Assembly (NCBI GenBank): GCA_963825415.1
Contig: CAWGTD010000003.1
Coordinates: forward strand, 744,001 to 808,000
Source: BP-464 sp963825415
Lineage (GTDB): Bacteria > Actinomycetota > Thermoleophilia > Solirubrobacterales > Solirubrobacteraceae
Reading direction: 5' to 3'
DNA: 64,000 bases
The notes beneath the pieces are model-generated. The model had not been told where the DNA came from and did not search any database. It was given only the letters and a program-made list of their open reading frames with translations. Every line of letters begins with the position of its first letter. Within the stretch, counting starts at the first letter, position 1. The position numbers were made by a program, and so were the translations under genes. Of this stretch, positions 51,725 through 59,398 are shown in pieces.

Positions 51725-51802
51725 TCGGTCTACCGGCCACATATCTCGCCGGTAGTTGATGTCGGAAGCCCTTCGGGGCGCTCCGACCTCTCCTCCCTCG
51801 AT

Positions 51803-51838
51803 CGGCGGGTCGCCCACAAGGCGGCCCGTCGGTCTTTT
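51803..51838 (+). terminator. Rho-independent terminator
   Basis: CGGCGGGTCGCC (51803-51814) pairs with GGCGGCCCGTCG (51820-51831) with two mismatches, followed by GTCTTTT. It ends immediately before the -10 of the mrp gene. Confidence 0.7.
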
Positions 51839-51840
51839 CG

Positions 51841-51846
51841 TACACT
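51841..51846 (+). promoter_or_regulatory. Candidate leaderless -10 hexamer for mrp
   Basis: TACACT lies 7 nt before the ATG at 51854, just after the terminator T-run. No ribosome binding site. Confidence 0.55.
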
Positions 51847-51853
51847 CGCCACG

Positions 51854-53002
51854 ATGCCCTCGCGCGAGCAGATCCTTCAGGCCCTACGGGCCGTCATCGA
51901 CCCCGAGCTGCGCCAGGACATCGTCGAGCTTGGCATGGTTCGTGCGATCGACGCGCGCGCCGACGGAACCGTCGCGGTGACCGTCTCGCTGACCACGCCG
52001 GGCTGCCCGATCCGCAACCACTTCGAGACCGCCGTGGTGCAGGCCGTGAGCGCGCTGGAGGGAGTCGGAAGCGTCGAGGTCGCCTTCGACGTGCTCTCCG
52101 ACGCCGAGAAGGGCGAGCTGCAGCGCAAGCTCGGCCGCGGCGGGCTGCCCGCCGGCGCGCTGGCGCAGGTCGCCAACGTCGTATGCGTCGGCTCGGGCAA
52201 GGGCGGCGTCGGCAAGTCGACGCTCACCGCCAACCTCGCCGCCGACCTGGCCTCCCAGGGCAAGAAGGTCGGCGTCCTCGACGCGGACGTCTGGGGCTAC
52301 TCGATCCCGCGCATGTTCGGGTTGGGCAGCGAGCGCCCGCCGGTCTCGCCCGAGCGCAAGATCGTGCCGCTGGAGGCCCACGGCGTGAAGGTGATGTCGA
52401 TCGGCTTCTTCGTCGAGGAGGACAGCGCGGTCGTGTGGCGCGGGCCGATGCTCCACAAGGCTCTGACGCAATTCTTGGAGGACGTGGCCTGGGGCGAGCT
52501 CGACGTGCTGCTCGTCGACCTGCCGCCCGGCACCGGCGACGTCTCGATGACGCTCGCCCAGCTGCTGCCCGACGCGAAGTTCCTGATCGTCACCACGCCC
52601 CAGCCGACGGCCCAGAAGGTCGCCCGCCGCGCGGCGGAGATGGCCCACAAGGTCGATCTCGAGGTCGCCGGAGTCGTCGAGAACATGGCCGGCTTCGTCA
52701 CGCCGAGCGGCGAGCGCTTCGCGATCTTCGGCGAGGGTGGCGGCCAGGCGCTGGCCGACGAGCTCGACGTCCCGCTGCTCGCCAACGTCCCGCTGACGAT
52801 GCCGCTGCGCGCGCAGGCCGACGCCGGCGAGCCGCTCACGCTGACCGACCCCGACGACCCGGCCAGCCAGGCGATCCGCCACGCCGCCCGTGGGCTGCTG
52901 GCGCTGTTCCCGGTCGCGCTGCCGGTCCTCGGCATGGCGCCCTCCGAGCCTGCTGCCGAGCAGCAGCCGGCGGGCTTCCAGCTGCCGATGGTCCAGGCCT
53001 AG
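51854..53002 (+). CDS. mrp: Mrp/ApbC-type P-loop ATPase (iron-sulfur carrier family)
   Basis: A 382-residue protein with an N-terminal DUF59/MIP18 domain (about 5-85, LRAVIDPELRQDIVELGMV and TTPGCPIRN) and a deviant Walker A GSGKGGVGKST at 113-123, then LDADVWGYSIPRMFG and DLPPGTGDVSMTLAQL. The family carries and inserts Fe-S clusters. The CxxC pair found in many ApbC proteins after VVENM is absent here (VVENMAGFVTPSGERF). The short C-terminal tail is Pro/Gln-rich. Confidence 0.92.
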   Translation: MPSREQILQALRAVIDPELRQDIVELGMVRAIDARADGTVAVTVSLTTPGCPIRNHFETAVVQAVSALEGVGSVEVAFDVLSDAEKGELQRKLGRGGLPAGALAQVANVVCVGSGKGGVGKSTLTANLAADLASQGKKVGVLDADVWGYSIPRMFGLGSERPPVSPERKIVPLEAHGVKVMSIGFFVEEDSAVVWRGPMLHKALTQFLEDVAWGELDVLLVDLPPGTGDVSMTLAQLLPDAKFLIVTTPQPTAQKVARRAAEMAHKVDLEVAGVVENMAGFVTPSGERFAIFGEGGGQALADELDVPLLANVPLTMPLRAQADAGEPLTLTDPDDPASQAIRHAARGLLALFPVALPVLGMAPSEPAAEQQPAGFQLPMVQA

Positions 53003-53030
53003 GCCGCCGGACCACCGGCGCCCTGGCGGG

Positions 53031-53294
53031 CTATTTGCCGGCGAAGTAGTCGGTGTTGATCTGCGCGTAGCGCTGCCACTCGTCGGGCAGCTGGTCCTCT
53101 GCGAAGCAGGCGTCGACCGGGCAGGCTTCGACGCAGGCGTCGCAGTCGATGCACTCCTCGGGGTCGATGTAGAGCATCTCGACCGTGTCGTAATCCGGCT
53201 CGTCCGGGGTCGGGTGGATGCAGTCGACCGGGCACACCTCGACGCACGAGTTGTCCTTCGTGCCGATGCAGGGCTCTGCGATGACGTAGGCCAT
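53031..53294 (-). CDS. fdxA: Ferredoxin with two iron-sulfur sites
   Basis: An 87-residue low-potential electron carrier. Cys clusters are EPCIGTKDNSCVEVCPVDC and ECIDCDACVEACPVDAC, giving one 4Fe-4S site and, by the spacing of the first cluster (C-x7-C-x3-CP), probably a 3Fe-4S site as in seven-iron FdxA. The C-terminus EDQLPDEWQRYAQINTDYF is typical of actinobacterial FdxA. Convergent with mrp; the 28-bp gap holds no clear terminator. Confidence 0.93.
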   Translation of the reverse strand: MAYVIAEPCIGTKDNSCVEVCPVDCIHPTPDEPDYDTVEMLYIDPEECIDCDACVEACPVDACFAEDQLPDEWQRYAQINTDYFAGK

Positions 53295-53347
53295 GGGCTG
53301 TTTTCTGATCCGTCCTGGTCTGGCGAAGAGAGGACAGAGGATCGTAG

Positions 53348-53353
53348 TACGGT
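53348..53353 (+). promoter_or_regulatory. Candidate leaderless -10 hexamer for the NmrA-like gene
   Basis: TACGGT lies 9 nt before the ATG at 53363. No ribosome binding site. Confidence 0.45.
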
Positions 53354-53362
53354 CCGAAGCCG

Positions 53363-54238
53363 ATGCTCCTCCTGACGGGCGCCACCGGCCTGGTTGGGTC
53401 GGCGCTGCTGCGGCGGCTGGTGGCCGAGGGCACGCCGGTCCGTTGCCTGGTCCGCGACCCGAGGCGGCTGGGGGCCGAGCGCGTCCGGGTCCAGATCGCG
53501 CTGGGCGATCTCGCCGATCCGCCGTCGTTTCGCAACGCGCTGCGTGGCGTCGACACCGTCGTGCACCTGGCCGCCACGATCCGCGACCAGCCGCGGGGGT
53601 CGATCGAGGAGCTCAACGGGATCGCAACCTGGCGGCTGGTCCAGGCGGCCGAGCGCGCCGGGGTTCGGCACTTCGTGTTCTTCAGCGCCCTGAGCGCCTC
53701 CTCGCACAACCGGACGCGCTTCCTGCGGGCGAAGGCGCTGGCGGAGGAGGCGGTGCGCTCGTCGGGCCTCAAGCACACGGTCTTCGCCCCCTCGATCGTC
53801 TACGCGCCCGGCGACCCGTACCTGACGATCCTCGAGCGCCTGTCGCTGTTGCCGGTCATGCCGGTCAGCGGCCGGGGCAGGGCGGAGTTCGAGCCGATCT
53901 GGGCCGAGGACGTGGCGACCTGCGTGATGACCGCGCTGGAGCGGGATGGCGGCTCGGCGCGCCACGAGCTGGCCGGCCCGGACGTCCTGAGCCACACCGA
54001 CCTCGTCGAGCTGGCGCTGCGGTCCTTCGGCCGCCGGCGCCCGCTGATGCACGTGCCGACGCCGATCGTCAGCCGCGCGCTGCGTGCGCTCGTGGCGCTG
54101 ATGAAGTCCAAGGCCCCCGCGACGTGGGACGAGGCCGAGCTGATGGAGGTCTCGATGCTCGCCGAGCACGGGACGGCAGACGCCGAGGCGCTGGGCGTCC
54201 GCCCGGCGCCGATGGGCGAGGTGCTCGGGGTCCGCTAG
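53363..54238 (+). CDS. NAD(P)-binding atypical SDR (NmrA/NDUFA9-like)
   Basis: A 291-residue Rossmann protein. The cofactor motif LLTGATGLVGSALLRRL starts at residue 2. Then come CLVRDPRRLG, VVHLAATIRDQ, FVFFSALSASSHNRTRFLRAKALAEE (Lys of the atypical active site) and PSIVYAPGDP. It resembles NDUFA9-type complex I-associated and NmrA-like proteins, which bind nucleotide and often have no known substrate. Convergent with the amidase gene. Confidence 0.85.
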   Translation: MLLLTGATGLVGSALLRRLVAEGTPVRCLVRDPRRLGAERVRVQIALGDLADPPSFRNALRGVDTVVHLAATIRDQPRGSIEELNGIATWRLVQAAERAGVRHFVFFSALSASSHNRTRFLRAKALAEEAVRSSGLKHTVFAPSIVYAPGDPYLTILERLSLLPVMPVSGRGRAEFEPIWAEDVATCVMTALERDGGSARHELAGPDVLSHTDLVELALRSFGRRRPLMHVPTPIVSRALRALVALMKSKAPATWDEAELMEVSMLAEHGTADAEALGVRPAPMGEVLGVR

Positions 54239-54245
54239 CCGGCGG

Positions 54246-55682
54246 TCAGGCGCTGGCCGCGAGCTCGGGCCGGTGCGCCCACGGCCTGGCGGTCTCCAGC
54301 TGGGTGGCGAGTGCGAGCAGCGCGCCCTCCTGGGCGGGCTGGCCCACCAGCTGCACCGAGAGCGGGGTGGCGATGCCGTCCTCGCGCTCGAACAGCGGGA
54401 TCGTGATCGCCGGCTGCCCGCTGACGTTGAACAGCGCGGTGAACGGCGTGAACTCTCCGGAGCGCCGGAACGTGCCCATCGGGTCGGGCCCGTCGGGGTC
54501 CATCGTGTCGTGGGTGACCGGCGCCTCTGCCAGCGCCGGGGTCAGCAGCGCGTCGTAGCCACCGATGAAGCCGACGATCTGGCGCGAGAAGAGCTGGAGC
54601 TGCGCCTGGGCGAGCCCGGCGTCGACCGAGTCGATCTCGTCCCGGCACAACCGGTAGAGCGCCCAGCTGAGCGACTCGGTGTCGGCCTCGGTGACCTCGC
54701 GGCCGCTGATCATCTCGGCGAAGGCGATGTTCATGGACACCAGCGGACCGAAGACGGCGGTGAACGTCCGCAGCACGTCGGGCACCTGCCACGGCGGGTC
54801 GGCTTCGACGACCTCGTGGCCCAGCGACACCAGCAGCTCGGCCGCTTCGCGCACCGAGCGCTCCGCCTCGCCGTCGAGCGGGGAGCCCTCGAGCGGGGGG
54901 CTGGTCGTCATCGCGATCCGCAGCCGCTCGGGCGCGCGCGCCGCGGCGGCCGCGAACGGCTCGGCCGGGTCCGGTGCCCACAGCGGGTCGCCGGGCTCGT
55001 AGCCGGCCAGGAGGTCGAGCAGCGCGGCGGTCTCGCCGACGGTACGGGTCAGCACGCCGTCCTGGACGAGAAATTCTCCCCCGCCCAGCGGCGCCGTAGA
55101 GATGCGGCCGCGCTGGGGCTTGAGGCCGACCAGCCCGCAGCAGGCGGCGGGGATGCGGGTCGAGCCGCCGCCGTCGTTGCCGTGCGCGATCGGGACCATG
55201 CCCGCCGCGACCGCCGCCGCCGAGCCGCCGGACGAGCCACCGGGCGTGCGCTCGAGGTCGTACGGGTTGCGAGTGATCCCGAAGCGGCGCGGGCGGGTGA
55301 CGGGGAGGATCCCCCACTCGGGCAGCGTCGTGGTGCCGACGATCACGAACCCGGCCTCCTTGAGGCGGCGCACGACGTTGTCGTCGTGCTCGGGGACGAA
55401 GTCGCCCATGAACTCCGCGGCGCACGTGTAGCGCTTTCCGGCAACGGCGCGGTTGTTCTTGATCGCGATCGGCACGCCGGCGTAGGGGCGGCCGTCGTCC
55501 GCGCCGATCCCGTCCGCCTCGGCCAGCGCTTCCTCGGCGAACACGTCGACGAAGGCATTGATCTCGGGGTTGTGGGTCTCGATCGCGTCGAGCGAGGTCT
55601 GCACCAGCTCGCGAGCCGAGAGCTCTCCGGAGCGGACCAGGCCCGCCAGTTCGTCGACGGGGCGGAACATGAGATCGGACAT
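54246..55682 (-). CDS. Amidase-signature family amidase
   Basis: A 478-residue amidohydrolase. The Ser-cisSer-Lys triad is in place: Lys75 in PIAIKNNRAV, cis-Ser in TPGGSSGGSAAAVAAG (about 150), and nucleophile Ser174 in DGGGSTRIPAACCG. Family members hydrolyse amides from acetamide to aryl-acyl or peptide amides; substrate unknown. It starts at an ATG 7 nt from a TAGGCT hexamer and diverges from citrate synthase. Confidence 0.92.
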   Translation of the reverse strand: MSDLMFRPVDELAGLVRSGELSARELVQTSLDAIETHNPEINAFVDVFAEEALAEADGIGADDGRPYAGVPIAIKNNRAVAGKRYTCAAEFMGDFVPEHDDNVVRRLKEAGFVIVGTTTLPEWGILPVTRPRRFGITRNPYDLERTPGGSSGGSAAAVAAGMVPIAHGNDGGGSTRIPAACCGLVGLKPQRGRISTAPLGGGEFLVQDGVLTRTVGETAALLDLLAGYEPGDPLWAPDPAEPFAAAAARAPERLRIAMTTSPPLEGSPLDGEAERSVREAAELLVSLGHEVVEADPPWQVPDVLRTFTAVFGPLVSMNIAFAEMISGREVTEADTESLSWALYRLCRDEIDSVDAGLAQAQLQLFSRQIVGFIGGYDALLTPALAEAPVTHDTMDPDGPDPMGTFRRSGEFTPFTALFNVSGQPAITIPLFEREDGIATPLSVQLVGQPAQEGALLALATQLETARPWAHRPELAASA

Positions 55683-55689
55683 GAAATGG

Positions 55690-55704
55690 AGCCTATGCCA
55701 CGAT
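55690..55704. promoter_or_regulatory. Divergent leaderless promoter pair (amidase / citrate synthase)
   Basis: AGCCTA (55690-55695) reads TAGGCT on the minus strand, 7 nt before the amidase ATG. On the plus strand CACGAT (55699-55704) lies 7 nt before the ATG at 55712; TATGCC, sharing the TA with the minus hexamer, is an alternative. 29 bp separate the start codons. Confidence 0.5.
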
Positions 55705-55711
55705 GAATGGC

Positions 55712-56824
55712 ATGAGTACCACTGCGCAGCCGGACACCCCAGACCTGTCGGACGTGCAATCGGGGCTCGAAGGCGTCGTCGCTTTCGCGACCATGATCGC
55801 CGAGCCCGACAAGGAGGGTGGCGCGCTGCGCTATCGCGGCGTCGACATCGAGGACCTCGTCGGCGCGGTGCCCTACGAGAAGGTCTGGGGCCTGCTGGTC
55901 GACGGCCGCTTCGACCCCGGCCTGCCGCCGGCCCAACCGCATCCGCTCATGGTCCGGTCCGGCGATCCGCGCGTCGACGTCCAGAGCGCGCTGGCGATGC
56001 TCGCGCCGGAGTGGGGCTTTCGCCAGCTGATCGACATCTCCGACGAGGAGGCCCGCGAGAACCTCGCGCGCGCATCGGTCATGGCGCTGTCGTTCGTTGC
56101 GCAGTCCGCGCGCGGCGCCGGCCGGCCGCCGGTGCCGCAGTCGGAGGTCGACAAGGGCGAGTCGATCCCCGAGCGCTTCCTGATCCGCTGGCGCGGCGAG
56201 GCGAACCCCGCGCACGTCAAGGCGATCGACGCGTACTGGATCTCCGCGGCCGAGCACGGCATGAACGCTTCGACCTTCACCGTCCGCGTCGTCGCTTCAA
56301 CCGGCGCCGACGTCGCCGCCGCGCTCAGCGCCGGGGTCGGCGCCCTGAGCGGCCCGCTGCACGGCGGCGCGCCCAGCCGCGTGCTGAAGATGCTCGACGA
56401 GGTCGAGCGCCTCGGCGACGCCGAGCGCTGGGTCAAGGACGCGCTCGACCGCGGCGAGCGCCTGATGGGCTTCGGCCACCGCGTCTACCGCGCCGAGGAC
56501 CCGCGCGCCCGGGTGCTGCGCCGCACGGCTCGTGAGATCGAATCGCCGCGGCTCGAGGCGGCCGAGGCGCTCGAGCAGGCGGCGCTCGCCGAGCTCGCCG
56601 CCCGCCGGCCTGACCGCGTGCTGGCCACCAACGTCGAATTCTGGTCGGCCGTCGTCCTCGACACCGCCGAGGTGCCCGCCGACCTCTTCACCTCGCTCTT
56701 CAGCTGCGCCCGCGTGGCGGGCTGGAGCGCCCACATCCTCGAGCAGAAGCGCGAGGGCCGCCTGATCCGCCCGACCGCCAAATACATCGGCCCGGCACCA
56801 CGCCCGGTCTCCGAAGTCGAGTAG
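55712..56824 (+). CDS. Citrate synthase
   Basis: A 370-residue enzyme of the short, Gram-positive/actinobacterial type (CitA-like), condensing acetyl-CoA and oxaloacetate. Active-site residues: His182 in SAAEHGMNASTFTVR, His217 in GALSGPLHGGAPSRV, and His256 in MGFGHRVYRAEDPRA followed by the catalytic Asp. The C-terminal TNVEFWSAVVLD and AGWSAHILEQ match the family. ATG 55712 is preferred over 55703 from the -10 spacing. A methylcitrate synthase role cannot be excluded from sequence alone. Confidence 0.92.
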   Translation: MSTTAQPDTPDLSDVQSGLEGVVAFATMIAEPDKEGGALRYRGVDIEDLVGAVPYEKVWGLLVDGRFDPGLPPAQPHPLMVRSGDPRVDVQSALAMLAPEWGFRQLIDISDEEARENLARASVMALSFVAQSARGAGRPPVPQSEVDKGESIPERFLIRWRGEANPAHVKAIDAYWISAAEHGMNASTFTVRVVASTGADVAAALSAGVGALSGPLHGGAPSRVLKMLDEVERLGDAERWVKDALDRGERLMGFGHRVYRAEDPRARVLRRTAREIESPRLEAAEALEQAALAELAARRPDRVLATNVEFWSAVVLDTAEVPADLFTSLFSCARVAGWSAHILEQKREGRLIRPTAKYIGPAPRPVSEVE

Positions 56825-57046
56825 CTCAAAAGCACGAGGGACAGCGCACCAACGAAGGCGGGCGCGGTGAGCCGCTCCGGCGAAACCGCACCCGCGCGAC
56901 CAGGGTGCCGGGACAGGGCAGCGAGGGAAGAGGGTGCGGACGGTCGAGGGTCCGGAAGGGCGCTCCCGCGCCGGAGCCGGAGGCGGAGGGGTGGCCCGGC
57001 CGACCCTCGACCGCTCCGCACCCGTACCACCCACGCCCGAACGAAA
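56825..57046. other. Spacer between citrate synthase and groEL terminator
   Basis: No credible gene is seen in this stretch between the convergent citrate synthase and groEL genes. The sequence is G+C-rich without codon periodicity that I can defend. Its only clear element is the groEL terminator at the right edge. Confidence 0.5.
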
Positions 57047-57074
57047 GAGGGCCCGGCGCAAACGCCGGGCCCTC
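57047..57074 (-). terminator. Terminator of groESL
   Basis: GAGGGCCCGGCG and CGCCGGGCCCTC form a perfect 12-bp stem with a 4-nt loop. On the minus strand the stem is followed by TTTCGTTC. It lies about 60 bp after the groEL stop. Confidence 0.75.
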
Positions 57075-57132
57075 GATGAGACAAGGTTTCGCCCTCCGGT
57101 CACCGCAAGCGGCGACCTGCGGGCGACGTCAC

Positions 57133-58758
57133 CTACATCATCCCGCCCATGTCAGGCATGCCGCCCATGCCGCCGCCGCCGTCCTTCTCAGGAATCTCGG
57201 CAACGATGGCCTCGGTCGTGAGGATGTTCTTGGCGATCGACGCCGCGTTCTGCAGAGCAGAGCGCGTCACCATCGCCGGGTCGATGACACCCGCGGCGAC
57301 GAGATCGACGATCTCCCCGGTCGCGGCGTTGAGGCCGAAGCCCTTCTTCGCCTTGCGGACGTCGTTGATCACGACGGAGCCCTCGAGGCCCGAGTTCTCC
57401 GCGATCTGGCGGAGGGGCTCCTCGAGTGCGCGGAGGACGATGCGGGCGCCGGTGCGCTCGTCGTCGGTGTAGCTGTCTTCCTTGACGGAGTCGGACGCCT
57501 GGAGCAGGGCGACTCCGCCACCCGGCACGATGCCCTCCTCGAGCGCCGCGCGGGTCGCCTGGAGGGCGTCCTCGACACGGTGCTTCTTCTCCTTCATCTC
57601 CGTCTCGGTGGCCGCGCCGACCTTGACGACGGCGACACCGCCCGACAGCTTCGCGAGGCGCTCCTGGAGCTTCTCGCGGTCGAAGTCGGAGTCGGTCGAC
57701 TCGACCTCGTTCTTGATCTGGTTGATCCGGCCGCGGATCGCCTCGCTCTCACCGTTGCCGTCGACGATCGTGGTCGTGTCCTTGGACACCACGACGCGGC
57801 GGGCACGGCCGAGCTGCGACAGCTGGGTGTTCTCCAGCTTGAGGCCCATCTCCTCGGTGATGACCTCGCCGCCCGTCAGGATGGCGATGTCCTCCAGCAT
57901 CCGCTTGCGGCGGTCGCCGAAGCCGGGAGCCTTGACCGCAACGCCCGTGAAGGTGCCGCGGAGCTTGTTGACCACCAGGGTCGCGAGGGACTCGCCCTCG
58001 ACGTCCTCGGCGATGATCAGGATCGGCTTGCCGGACTGGATGACCTGCTCGAGCACCGGCAGCACGTCGCGGACCGAGCCGATCTTCTGGTTGGCGATGA
58101 GGATGTAGGGATCCTCGAGGACGGCCTCCATGCGGTCCTGGTCGGTGACCATGTAGGGGCTGATGTAGCCCTTGTCGAACTGCATGCCCTCGGTGAACTC
58201 GAGGTCCATGCCGAACGTCTGGCCCTCCTCGACGTTGACCACGCCGTCCTTGCCGACCTTCTCGATGGCGTCGGCGATGACGTCGCCGATGTCCTCGTCG
58301 CCGGCCGAAATCGTCGCCACGCGGGCGATCTGGTCCTTGCCGGAGACCTCCTTGGCCTGCTTGCCGATGTTCTCGACGACGGAATCGACGGCCTGCTCGA
58401 TGCCGCGCTTGAGCGCCAGCGGGTTCGCGCCCGCGGCGACGTTCTTCATGCCCTGGCGGACGATCGCCTGGGCGAGCACCGTCGCGGTCGTCGTGCCGTC
58501 GCCGGCGACGTCGTTGGTCGCCGTGGCGACCTCGCGCAGGAGCTGAGCGCCCTGGTTCTCGAAGACGTCCTCGACCTCGATCTCGCGAGCGATGGTCACG
58601 CCGTCGTTCGTGATCGTCGGGGCGCCGAACTTCTTGTCGAGGACCACGTAGCGGCCCTTGGGGCCGAGCGTGACCTTGACCGCATTGGCAACGGCGTCAA
58701 CGCCGGCCTCGAGCGACTTGCGAGCCGCCGCGTCGTACTTGATCTCCTTGTGAGCCAT
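57133..58758 (-). CDS. groEL: Chaperonin GroEL (Hsp60)
   Basis: A 541-residue Hsp60 chaperonin forming the 14-mer folding chamber with GroES. Diagnostic strings: KVTLGPKGRYVVLDKKFG, NDVAGDGTTTATVLAQAIV (ATP site), AVKAPGFGDRRKRMLEDIAIL, the AALEEGIVPGGGVAL segment, and the C-terminal Gly/Met tail (GGGGMGGMPDMGGMM) lining the cavity. A GGM tail marks the general-housekeeping type over the His-tailed paralogue found in many actinobacteria. It lies 2 bp after groES in the CIRCE-controlled operon. Confidence 0.98.
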   Translation of the reverse strand: MAHKEIKYDAAARKSLEAGVDAVANAVKVTLGPKGRYVVLDKKFGAPTITNDGVTIAREIEVEDVFENQGAQLLREVATATNDVAGDGTTTATVLAQAIVRQGMKNVAAGANPLALKRGIEQAVDSVVENIGKQAKEVSGKDQIARVATISAGDEDIGDVIADAIEKVGKDGVVNVEEGQTFGMDLEFTEGMQFDKGYISPYMVTDQDRMEAVLEDPYILIANQKIGSVRDVLPVLEQVIQSGKPILIIAEDVEGESLATLVVNKLRGTFTGVAVKAPGFGDRRKRMLEDIAILTGGEVITEEMGLKLENTQLSQLGRARRVVVSKDTTTIVDGNGESEAIRGRINQIKNEVESTDSDFDREKLQERLAKLSGGVAVVKVGAATETEMKEKKHRVEDALQATRAALEEGIVPGGGVALLQASDSVKEDSYTDDERTGARIVLRALEEPLRQIAENSGLEGSVVINDVRKAKKGFGLNAATGEIVDLVAAGVIDPAMVTRSALQNAASIAKNILTTEAIVAEIPEKDGGGGMGGMPDMGGMM

Positions 58759-58760
58759 GG

Positions 58761-59054
58761 TTAGCCCTCCACCTTTGCGAGGACGTCGGACTCGCGGAGC
58801 ACGAGCAGCTCCTCACCGTCGACCTTGATTTCGGTGCCGCCGTACTTGCTGTAGAGCACGGTGTCGCCCTTGGCGACGTCCAGCGGCGTCCGCTTGCCAG
58901 TGTCCTCGTTGATCTTGCCGTCGCCGGCAGCGAGGACCTCACCCTTCTGGGGCTTCTCCTTCGCGGTGTCGGGGAGGACGAGACCGCTGGCGGTCTTCTC
59001 CTCCTCGTCGATAGCCCGCACGATCAAACGATCGCCGAGGGGCTTGAGCTTCAT
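58761..59054 (-). CDS. groES: Co-chaperonin GroES (Hsp10)
   Basis: A 97-residue co-chaperonin: KLKPLGDRLIVRAIDEEEKTA at the N-terminus, the mobile loop EEEKTASGLVLPDTAKEKP, and DTVLYSKYGGTEIKVDGEELLVLRESDVLA at the C-terminus. The ATG at 59054 has a GGAGG ribosome binding site. First gene of the groESL operon. Confidence 0.97.
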   Translation of the reverse strand: MKLKPLGDRLIVRAIDEEEKTASGLVLPDTAKEKPQKGEVLAAGDGKINEDTGKRTPLDVAKGDTVLYSKYGGTEIKVDGEELLVLRESDVLAKVEG

Positions 59055-59092
59055 CTGATGACCTCCGTGAGTGAACGAAGTTGGGGAATAAG

Positions 59093-59119
59093 CTGGCACT
59101 CTACCTGCCGGAGTGCCAA
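59093..59119 (-). promoter_or_regulatory. CIRCE operator (HrcA binding site)
   Basis: Read on the plus strand, CTGGCACTC - 9 bp - GAGTGCCAA. Apart from the G replacing A in TTAGCACTC this is the canonical CIRCE inverted repeat. It sits between the groESL promoter and groES, so the operon should be repressed by HrcA and induced by heat. No hrcA gene is in the window. Confidence 0.92.
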
Positions 59120-59131
59120 CCACTGCCCGGA

Positions 59132-59159
59132 AGTATAGGAAACTCGGGCGTTCTGTCAA
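59132..59159 (-). promoter_or_regulatory. Housekeeping promoter of groESL
   Basis: On the minus strand a perfect -35 TTGACA (59154-59159), 16-bp spacer, and -10 TATACT (59132-59137). Placed just upstream of the CIRCE element, as in other HrcA-controlled groESL operons. Confidence 0.85.
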
Positions 59160-59398
59160 ACAGATCGGCACCCAGCGCACTGAGTGCCAGGCGCGGGCTG
59201 CAGGCCTGCACGGGTCGCATGGGTCAACGAGCGAGCGCGGCGCGCCCGAGGATGAACATTGCGCTGATTTCTGGACACATGTCCGATGGACCGCGACACG
59301 GCTCTGTGGGCATAGTGGTACCCGAAGGCAGGGAGCCGACCGCGCGGAGCGCTTTCGACCCCGAATGTTCCCCGTCGGTTCCCCCCAGGAGATCGCCC

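Noticed and set aside
56905..58764. A 619-codon frame opposite groEL
   Set aside because: Composed of Leu/Val/Asp/Arg repeats typical of antisense to groEL; no motif or ribosome binding site.
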